A DNA stretch of 64,000 nucleotides from Flintibacter muris (lineage in GTDB: Bacteria; Bacillota; Clostridia; Oscillospirales; Oscillospiraceae), in NCBI RefSeq assembly GCF_943192995.1, contig NZ_CALPCP010000022.1, positions 1 to 64,000 on the forward strand, in the 5' to 3' direction. The position numbers and the translations under genes were made by a program. A model generated the notes under the pieces. The model searched no databases. It saw nothing but the letters and a program-made list of their open reading frames with translations, and was not told where the DNA came from. Positions 58,133-64,000 of the stretch are shown in pieces (the stretch's first letter is position 1; every line of letters begins with the position of its first letter).

Positions 58133-60481
58133 ATCGCAAAAGTCAAAGAAAAACGCACAATAAAGGGCAAATTAAAAGAAAAAGCTAAAGCTGCGCCGAA
58201 ACAACTTATTCGCCGTGGGCTGGATGATGGTACGGAACGCCTGCGGGGCCAGTTCCGTGAGGCCGCCCAGCGTGGACAGGCCAGCGACTACGGCGGCGAC
58301 CGGATTGAGGATGCCGCCGTCCGTGGGGCCTATCAGGCGCGGCGCGGTGTGGAAGCTCTGCTGAAGAAGAAAAAGTCCGCCAAGGGCCAGGAGGCGAACG
58401 GGGAGCCGCGCACTGCCGCAGACCCACCTACGCAGGAGATACCGGCAGATCCGCCATCGCCGGCGGCCCCAGGGGAGCAGCATTCGCCCCATGAGCCGCC
58501 CCCACGGGAACGTCCCCGGATCAAAACACGGGAAGCGGTTTCCGCCAGGGAGGATGTCTCCGGCGCAGGGCGGGCTGAGAGCGGCAGGGCTGTGCCATCC
58601 CCTGGGGAGCGGATGAAGCAGGGGCAGATCAAAACCAGGGAGTCCGCTGTACATGATGATCCCCGCCCGGATGTTTCGCCTGCGCCGCAGGCTGCACCGG
58701 AGCCACCCCAGGTCAGAACGAGGGAGACTGCTGTCCATGATATTCCTGCGGATGCGGAATCGGCCCCACGGGTGAGATCGGAGCTGCCGAAGATCAAGAC
58801 GAGGGATGCTGTCACCAGCGCCCCCTCTGGCGACAGCACCGCTCCTCCTGCTGGACATAGGCCGGGGGCGCCTGACCGATTGGCCATCAAGACCAGAGAA
58901 GCCTGCATTCAAGGCCAGCCTGCGCCGGAGCAGCCGCCCCAGGCGCTTGTGCAGGGCAGGCAGGAGTTTGTGCGGGAGCGCGGCCGTGCCGCAGCTATGA
59001 AGCGGGCGGAGGGCCAGCGGATGGCGAATGGTGGGGAGACTGCATCCCCTCCCACTCCGTCCCGGCGCAGGTATGCTGGCGGGCAGGGTCAACACACTCC
59101 GGCCCAGGCTGTGCGCAGGCCGCCGAGTCCGGGAGAACCGGACACCCGGCCTGTGCGGGAGGGTGGACGGACCATCATCAAAACGGCCCGCTCCGGGAGA
59201 AAGACCACGGAGCGCACCATCCGTCAGACTATCAAAACGGTAGATCGTTCCTCCAGAAAGGCCATCAAGACCACCCAGCGGACGGCGAAAACTGCCCAGC
59301 AGACGGTCAAAACGGCCCAAAAGTCTGCCCAGGCTACCGTAAAGGCCACCCAGCGGGCCGTACAGACCGCCCGTGCCACAGCAAAAGCGGCGGCGGCCAC
59401 CGCCAAGGCCACGGCGAAAGCCACCGTGGCGGCGATAAAAGCGGCCATTGCGGCCATGCAGGAGCTGATCGCCGCCATCGCTGCCGGGGGCTGGGTGGTA
59501 CTCGTGGTTGTGCTGGTGATCTGCATGATCGGCCTGCTCATCGCCTCGCCCTTCGGCATCTTTTTCTCGGACGGCGGAGGTTCCCCGGATGCGGTATCCC
59601 CCACCGCGGTGATCGCCCAGATCAACAGCGAGTACGCGGACAGGCTGTCCGCCCTCCAAACCGGGGGAACCTATGACCGGGTGGAGATCCAGGGCGGCCC
59701 GCCTTCCTGGCCGGATGTGTTTGCGGTGTTTGCCGCCAAGACTGCCGGAGGGGCGGACGGAGCGCAGGTGTCCGTCCTGGACACGGCTACAGTGGAGAAA
59801 CTGCGGACGGTGTTCTGGGATATGACCAAGATCACCACGGCGGAGTCGGAGGTAGAGCATCCCGCCGAGGGCGATACCGCCGCCTGGACGGAGAAGGTAC
59901 TGACCATCACGGTCACGCCCAGGACGCCGGACGATATGCGGGTGTTTTATGCGTTCACGGATCAGCAGAATGCCGCCCTGGACGAGCTGCTGGCAGCGGC
60001 AAACCGGGAGATGTGGAATACCCTCCTCTACGGCTCCAGCGGCGAGATCGTGGCCGTGGCGCTGTCCCAGGTGGGCAACGTGGGCGGCCAGCCCTACTGG
60101 AGCTGGTACGGCTTCAACAGCCGGGTGGAGTGGTGCGCCTGCTTCGTGAGCTGGTGCGCCAACGAGTGCGGCTACATTGACGCTGGAGTGATTCCCAAGT
60201 TCGCCGGCTGCACAGGCGGCTCTAATTGGTTTAAAGACCGGGGCCAGTGGCAGGATGGCGACTATGAGCCGCGCCCCGGAGACCTGATATTTTTTGATTG
60301 GGACAACAAAGGCTCCTCCGGGCCGCAGGACGATGTTCCCGACCATGTGGGCATCGTGGAACGGGTGGAGAATGGCGTGGTCTACACCGTGGAGGGCAAT
60401 ACAAGCGATAGCTGTCGCCAGCGCAGCTACAGTGTGGGCCATTACGAGATCTGGGGCTATGGCTGTCCCATTTACAACTAA
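58133..60481 (+). CDS. CD1107-like conjugation protein with CHAP peptidoglycan hydrolase domain, ATC start
   Basis: About 782 residues. The N-terminus AKVKEKRTIKGKLKEKAKAAPKQ and LDDGTERLRGQFREAAQRGQ is family-like. Residues about 120-330 hold at least five spaced IKTRE(A/S/T)-type repeats, then a Lys/Thr/Ala helical region (IKTVDRSSRKAIKTTQRTAKT), one membrane segment (GGWVVLVVVLVICMIGLLIA, about 460-480) and a C-terminal CHAP domain (WCACFVSWCANECGY; DHVGIVERVENG). It likely opens the wall for the transfer channel. The initiator is ATC 58133 after GAGGTGA; in-frame TGA-TAG precedes it, and the first canonical start (GTG 58349) would lose 72 conserved codons. Confidence 0.85.
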   Translation: MAKVKEKRTIKGKLKEKAKAAPKQLIRRGLDDGTERLRGQFREAAQRGQASDYGGDRIEDAAVRGAYQARRGVEALLKKKKSAKGQEANGEPRTAADPPTQEIPADPPSPAAPGEQHSPHEPPPRERPRIKTREAVSAREDVSGAGRAESGRAVPSPGERMKQGQIKTRESAVHDDPRPDVSPAPQAAPEPPQVRTRETAVHDIPADAESAPRVRSELPKIKTRDAVTSAPSGDSTAPPAGHRPGAPDRLAIKTREACIQGQPAPEQPPQALVQGRQEFVRERGRAAAMKRAEGQRMANGGETASPPTPSRRRYAGGQGQHTPAQAVRRPPSPGEPDTRPVREGGRTIIKTARSGRKTTERTIRQTIKTVDRSSRKAIKTTQRTAKTAQQTVKTAQKSAQATVKATQRAVQTARATAKAAAATAKATAKATVAAIKAAIAAMQELIAAIAAGGWVVLVVVLVICMIGLLIASPFGIFFSDGGGSPDAVSPTAVIAQINSEYADRLSALQTGGTYDRVEIQGGPPSWPDVFAVFAAKTAGGADGAQVSVLDTATVEKLRTVFWDMTKITTAESEVEHPAEGDTAAWTEKVLTITVTPRTPDDMRVFYAFTDQQNAALDELLAAANREMWNTLLYGSSGEIVAVALSQVGNVGGQPYWSWYGFNSRVEWCACFVSWCANECGYIDAGVIPKFAGCTGGSNWFKDRGQWQDGDYEPRPGDLIFFDWDNKGSSGPQDDVPDHVGIVERVENGVVYTVEGNTSDSCRQRSYSVGHYEIWGYGCPIYN

Positions 60482-60504
60482 ACAGTAAAACCTTGTCAAT
60501 CGCA

Positions 60505-60540
60505 AGCGGCGGAGAAGCATTTTCTCCGCCGCTCAATTTT
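60505..60540 (+). terminator. Terminator after the CD1107-like gene
   Basis: Perfect 12-bp stem AGCGGCGGAGAA / TTCTCCGCCGCT with loop GCATT, then CAATTTTTA. Ends the transfer operon. Confidence 0.9.
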
Positions 60541-60558
60541 TATAAGGAGTGAAATACT

Positions 60559-61491
60559 ATGGCAGTTTTTCGCGTGGAGCGTACCAACAATTACACCGTT
60601 ATGAGCAATTACCACCTGCGGGATAAGACCATATCCTTCAAGGCCAAGGGCCTGCTGTCCATGATGCTCAGTCTCCCGGAAAATTGGGATTATACACTGG
60701 CTGGCCTCGCCCGGATCAGCCTGGAGGGCAAGGACGCCATCCGGGCCGCCGTGGTGGAACTGGAGAAAGCTGGGTATGTCCAGCGCCGCCAGACCACCGA
60801 CAAGGCCGGGAAGTTTGGAAGCAACGAGTACATTATCCGGGAGTACCCTGCCTCTCACGAGCCGCCCCCGGAAAAGCCGTCATCGGCCCAGCCGTTGCCG
60901 GAAAACCCGACAACGGAGAATCCGTCTACGGGTTCCACGCAGACGGGAAATCCAACGCAAATAAATAAAGACCCAGTAAAAAAAGAGAAAAAAATAACTG
61001 ACTCAGTAAGTACAGAATCTTTTCCTTTCCCTTCATCCCCTCCCACCACCTCCACGCCTGCGGCGGCAGAGCCGCCTGAAGCGAAGGGAAGGAAGGGTCG
61101 CAGGAGCAGCGGGATGAGTCAGGGCGAGATGGACGCCTATCGGGGAGTGATCCGGGAGAACATCGGCTATGACGATTTCGTGCGGGAGCGCCCCTATGAC
61201 GCTGGCCAGCTGGACGAGATGGTGGAGTTAATGGTGGAGGCGGTCTGCTCCAAAAAGAAAAACCTCCGAGTGGCGGGGAACGACTTCCCCCAGGCTGTGG
61301 TGAAGTCCCGACTGCTGAAGCTGGACAGCGAACACATCCGCTTCGTGTTCGACTGCCTCCGGGAGAACACCACCCAGGTGCGGAACATGAAGCAGTACCT
61401 GCTGGCGGTGCTGTACAACGCCCCGGCCACGATTGAGAATCACTACGCCGCCCAGGTCAACCATGACCTCTACGGCGGTGAGGCGGCATAG
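60559..61491 (+). CDS. Helix-turn-helix replication/partition-type protein (DUF6017)
   Basis: A 310-residue protein. The N-terminal winged-helix region (YTVMSNYHLRDKTISFKAKGLLSMML; WDYTLAGLARISLEGKDAIRAAVVELEKAGYV) is the replication-initiator-like domain common in Firmicute ICEs and phages. A Pro/Thr linker follows, then the DUF6017-type C-terminus (YDDFVRERPYDAGQLDEMVELMVEAVCSKKKNLRVAGNDFPQAVVKSRLLKL). AAGGAG precedes the ATG. Role in element maintenance is inferred. Confidence 0.82.
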   Translation: MAVFRVERTNNYTVMSNYHLRDKTISFKAKGLLSMMLSLPENWDYTLAGLARISLEGKDAIRAAVVELEKAGYVQRRQTTDKAGKFGSNEYIIREYPASHEPPPEKPSSAQPLPENPTTENPSTGSTQTGNPTQINKDPVKKEKKITDSVSTESFPFPSSPPTTSTPAAAEPPEAKGRKGRRSSGMSQGEMDAYRGVIRENIGYDDFVRERPYDAGQLDEMVELMVEAVCSKKKNLRVAGNDFPQAVVKSRLLKLDSEHIRFVFDCLRENTTQVRNMKQYLLAVLYNAPATIENHYAAQVNHDLYGGEAA

Positions 61492-61530
61492 GGGACAAAA
61501 CAGCGCCCTGCCGGTGGCAAGGCGTTGCTC

Positions 61531-61791
61531 TCATTTCGTTGGGGGCAGGGTGGCGTTCAGCAGATCCCCCGCTCGGACACCCAGAGCGTCCGCAATGTTG
61601 TATAGCACTTCCAGGGAAAAGGGACGCACGATGTTGGGGGCCTCGATGGAACTCAGATGGGAACGGCTGATCTTCGCCTTCTCCGCCAGCTTCTCCTGGG
61701 ACATCCCCTGCATTTTTCGCAGGCTGGCGATCATCAGGCCAAGTTCGATAAACCTGTCCCGATTGCTGAAGTCCACTTCCTTCTTGCTCAT
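61531..61791 (-). CDS. XRE-family regulator of the element
   Basis: About 86 residues with a Cro/C1-type helix-turn-helix (IASLRKMQGMSQEKLAEKAKISRSHLSSIEAPNIVRPFSLEVLYNIADALGVRAGDLL). ATG 61791 is preferred since GGGGG directly abuts the ATG 9 nt upstream. Such regulators often control ICE transfer genes; it converges on the DUF6017 gene. Confidence 0.85.
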   Translation of the reverse strand: MSKKEVDFSNRDRFIELGLMIASLRKMQGMSQEKLAEKAKISRSHLSSIEAPNIVRPFSLEVLYNIADALGVRAGDLLNATLPPTK

Positions 61792-61977
61792 CCACGGCAT
61801 CCCCCTGTGATTAGGATGCCTTTATTATAAAATTTTTGCGCCTCGTTATCCGCTCTTGTTATCGGGCTATTGACTAATATATTGAGCAATCATATAATTA
61901 AGAGGGCGCACGTTTATTAGAATCAACCTGAACCGGGTACGCTACCAGGGACCAATTTTGTGAAAGGTCGTATCGAT

Positions 61978-62385
61978 ATGATTTATACGGAAAAAGTACG
62001 GAAAGAACTGGACGCTATCCTCAAAGCATTTGAGAATTACATTGATGGGCAGAACTATTTTGATATAGTCTACTCCAAGAAAATCGGCTATGTCTGGATT
62101 GTGGTTGATGAACCCGGCGCGGCAGGCGCGGAGCAACTTGACACGCCGGAGGCCATGCTGGACAACCTGTTTAATGACATCATCAACGATGTTGTTGCCC
62201 CTCGTTCCACCACCCATCTTAATGAGGCGCACACCATGACGGAGAGCGAAGAAGCCGAGTGCCGCCGCAAAATCACTGCCATTTTGGAAACGATTGAGGG
62301 CGGCGGGGCCGAGTACCTGGAATACCTGGACGAGTATATCAAGGACTACCGGGAACGCTACGCCGGGGACGGTGGATCGTGTTAG
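61978..62385 (+). CDS. Hypothetical element protein
   Basis: About 135 residues, acidic, alpha/beta (YTEKVRKELDAILKAFENYIDGQNYFDIVYSKKIGYVWIVVDEPGAAG; MTESEEAECRRKITAILETI). Family not recognised, but such a gene commonly precedes a SLOG gene in related elements. ATG 61978 or GTG 61960. It overlaps the broken SLOG gene. Confidence 0.65.
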   Translation: MIYTEKVRKELDAILKAFENYIDGQNYFDIVYSKKIGYVWIVVDEPGAAGAEQLDTPEAMLDNLFNDIINDVVAPRSTTHLNEAHTMTESEEAECRRKITAILETIEGGGAEYLEYLDEYIKDYRERYAGDGGSC

Positions 62386-62471
62386 AAAACTGCTGTGCGT
62401 TCACCGGACACCGTCCGCATAAATTTCCCTGGAAGTATAATGCGATAGATAAATACGCTTTATCTTGTTAA
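62379..62471 (+). pseudogene. Truncated SLOG-family gene at the element's right end
   Basis: GTG 62379 opens LENCCAFTGHRPHKFPWKYN, the N-terminus of SLOG/DUF1273-like proteins (TGHRP motif), then diverges and stops at 62471. About 150 or more residues are missing. The stop lies inside the 3' end of the convergent merR gene, so this marks the deletion or integration boundary of the element at about 62440. Confidence 0.75.
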
Positions 62472-63308
62472 AACGCTGTCCAAAAGCCGCACCGAAATCA
62501 TGGATGCCGCATTTTTCTCCACCGAGTTGAGGATAAAACCGGCCAAGTCGCAGGCGTAGAAATCTCCTATCGTTTCCAGCCCCCGTTCAAGGATACAGCG
62601 GTTGAGGGCGGCATAACCTGCGGAGATGTCCCAACGGCCCCGGCAGCAGAGGTACAGATAATTCCCAGCGGGCTTCTCCTTATAATAAGGGAAGTCCGCT
62701 TTTTCTTTGATTCGGGTATAGAGGTGGCTGATGGCCCCTGGCCCACCCTGCTCCCCCGGCTGGTGGATGGCCCCCAGCTGGAAGTCGGTCTGTATCCCGT
62801 ATTGGCTGCACAGCGCCCGACACCGCTCCAGCACAACGATCAATGCTTCATCCTCGCTGGCCTCCGGGGTCATCAGCCCCTCCAATTCCCTAACGGGGAG
62901 GGCCAGCAGATGCTCCCGCTCAAACCAGGCGGTCCGGGGGATCATGTCCGGCCTCGACTCAAACTCCAGGCTGTGCAGGGCGCCGAACAGCACAAAGTCC
63001 ATGTGCTCCAGCTTCTGCCGCTCCGCTTCCAGGCGGACCCGCTGTTCCCGCAGCAGCTCCAGCGTTTTGGCGGTGTTCTGTCCCTGGAGACAGCGGCGGA
63101 TCTCCTCCAGGGGTGTGCCCGTCTGGCGGAAGATGGAGATGGCGTAAAAATCGTAGAACTGCTCCACGTCGTAGTAAAAATAGCCGTTGTCCCCCTGATG
63201 GGCTGGGAGGAGCAGTCCCACGTCTTTGTAGTGGCGCAGAGTTTCCTTGGTTGTACCGCACAGGGCGGCGAAAGCCCCGGAGGTCAGCCATCCTTTTTTT
63301 CTCTCCAT
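62460..63308 (-). CDS. MerR-family regulator with BmrR-like effector domain
   Basis: A 282-residue MerR protein. The N-terminal winged helix-turn-helix (WLTSGAFAALCGTTKETLRHYKDVGLLLPAHQGDNGYFYYD) and dimerisation helix (about 75-115, EIRRCLQGQNTAKTLELLREQRVRLEAERQKLEH) are followed by a GyrI-like domain (KEKPAGNYLYLCCRGRWDISAGYAALNRCILERGLETIGD), as in BmrR regulators that bind bulky hydrophobic ligands. ATG 63308 lies 7 nt after GGAGGA. Divergent from the bile-salt-hydrolase-family gene, whose promoter has the MerR architecture. Confidence 0.9.
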   Translation of the reverse strand: MERKKGWLTSGAFAALCGTTKETLRHYKDVGLLLPAHQGDNGYFYYDVEQFYDFYAISIFRQTGTPLEEIRRCLQGQNTAKTLELLREQRVRLEAERQKLEHMDFVLFGALHSLEFESRPDMIPRTAWFEREHLLALPVRELEGLMTPEASEDEALIVVLERCRALCSQYGIQTDFQLGAIHQPGEQGGPGAISHLYTRIKEKADFPYYKEKPAGNYLYLCCRGRWDISAGYAALNRCILERGLETIGDFYACDLAGFILNSVEKNAASMISVRLLDSVLTR

Positions 63309-63339
63309 AAAAATTTCCTCCAAAAATTAAAAATACCCC

Positions 63340-63370
63340 TTGACTGCGTGGCGGCCACACGGTTTATGAT
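63340..63370 (+). promoter_or_regulatory. MerR-type promoter and operator
   Basis: TTGACT (63340-63345) and TATGAT (63365-63370) are separated by 19 nt, too long for normal sigma-A use. The spacer contains the perfect dyad GTGGC-G-GCCAC (63348-63358). Overlong spacer plus central dyad is the hallmark of promoters that MerR proteins activate by untwisting DNA. Confidence 0.8.
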
Positions 63371-63435
63371 ACCCCCTGTCAGAAATAATTGCAAGTCCAC
63401 TGGACAACAATATGAGAAAACAGGAGGTTTTTGAT

Positions 63436-64000
63436 ATGGATTTTGGATGCAGCAGCTTTACCTGGAGGACAGAGGACGGACGGCACCTTTTGGGACGGAC
63501 CTACGACCAATTCGGAGACCTGACGGCCAACCGGGTCATCAGTGTTCCACAGGGGATGCCCTGTGTCCCTGGACTTCACGGGGAGGGGGCGGCTTCCGGC
63601 GAATACAGTTACACCGGTATGGCGGTGCTTGGCTTCGGGGAGCCTATTCTGGTGGACGGGGTAAACTCCGCTGGCTTGATGGGGGCCCTGCTCCATTTCC
63701 CGGAGTATGCGGTCTATGAGGAAAGTGCCGGCCCGGGCAGAACAGCCGTCCATCCAGGCCGTCTACTGGCTTGGCTGTTCAGTCAGTGCGCCAGCGTGGA
63801 GGAGACCGTGGAGGCTTTGAAGGGAACTGCTTTGGTGGACGAGCCCATCCAGGGAAAACCCCTGCCCGCCCACTATATCCTCAGCGATAAAACCGGCGAG
63901 GCCGTCATCATCGAGCCGGAGGAGGGTGGCCTGTCCATCCACCGGGAGACCATCGGCGTGCTGACCAACAGCCCGGACTACCGCTGGCAGCGAACCAACC
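63436..64000 (+). CDS. Choloylglycine hydrolase family protein (bile salt hydrolase / penicillin V acylase-like), cut by the window end
   Basis: The first 188 codons are seen. An Ntn-hydrolase whose nucleophile is Cys5 in MDFGCSSFTWRT; a 4-residue pre-peptide would be removed to expose it. Arg21 and Asp24 (GRTYDQFGD) fall at the same spacing from the Cys as in bile salt hydrolases. VDGVNSAGLMGALL, ILSDKTGEAVIIEPEEGGL and IGVLTNSPDYRWQ (conserved Asn) also match. It cleaves the amide of conjugated bile acids or of N-acyl compounds; sequence cannot decide which. AGGAGG precedes the ATG. Confidence 0.85.
   Translation, partial: MDFGCSSFTWRTEDGRHLLGRTYDQFGDLTANRVISVPQGMPCVPGLHGEGAASGEYSYTGMAVLGFGEPILVDGVNSAGLMGALLHFPEYAVYEESAGPGRTAVHPGRLLAWLFSQCASVEETVEALKGTALVDEPIQGKPLPAHYILSDKTGEAVIIEPEEGGLSIHRETIGVLTNSPDYRWQRTN

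Overview
The window reads as chromosome of a GC-rich, spore-forming, anaerobic Firmicute of the class Clostridia. The gut Oscillospiraceae (Flavonifractor / Lawsonibacter / Pseudoflavonifractor-like) are my best guess. The evidence is sigma-G, a YlmC/YmxH-type sporulation protein, an FtsK/SpoIIIE translocase next to a TepA-like protein, a flavodiiron-rubredoxin fusion, a bile-salt-hydrolase-family gene, class A RNase P RNA, and dispersed palindromic repeats. The taxonomic guess is inference.

Region 1 (1-45.65 kb) is mostly housekeeping chromosome. In order it holds a radical SAM SPL-family gene; dinB; phosphate and ZIP metal transporters; sigG with a leader hairpin over its ribosome binding site; a minus-strand set DUF3795-DUF523-AraC-VOC; ireB; MFS; ftsK-uppP-tepA; a tight minus-strand operon prfA-hypothetical-HAD-membrane protein-ywlC-membrane protein-coaE-M18 peptidase; an ABC-F gene coupled to ydcF; mtnA; ddl-murF; rnpB; yebC; degV; trmD; the flavodiiron-rubredoxin gene; a glycosyltransferase; an osmoprotectant ABC operon whose last gene is a permease/binding-protein fusion; and ylmC. 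Three families of imperfect palindromic intergenic repeats (A, B, C) are scattered through it, along with decayed genes near 0-0.6, 23.0, 32.5-32.9 and 36.5-37.2 kb.

Region 2 (about 45.9-62.47 kb) is the remnant of an integrative conjugative element of the Tn1549/CTn-like Firmicute type: MobC, relaxase, PcfB, VirD4-type coupling protein, Maff2, a frameshifted DNA methyltransferase, VirB6/TrbL, PrgI, VirB4, a CD1107-like CHAP-domain protein and a DUF6017-type protein. No integrase or recombinase is visible and both ends are marked by truncated genes, so it looks immobilised. Two features stand out. First, three genes (methyltransferase, PrgI, CD1107-like) have a strong Shine-Dalgarno, an in-frame stop, two codons and then ATA, ATA or ATC exactly where the family's initiator Met belongs; the coupling protein probably starts at CTG. 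Second, low-GC single-gene cargos (EamA, DUF3795, Tag glycosylase) sit antisense between conjugation genes, each ending within 3-17 bp of the preceding conjugation gene's stop.

Region 3 (62.46-64.0 kb) has a BmrR-like MerR regulator divergent from a choloylglycine-hydrolase-family gene. The gene's promoter has a 19-bp spacer centred on a perfect dyad, the classic MerR-activated architecture.
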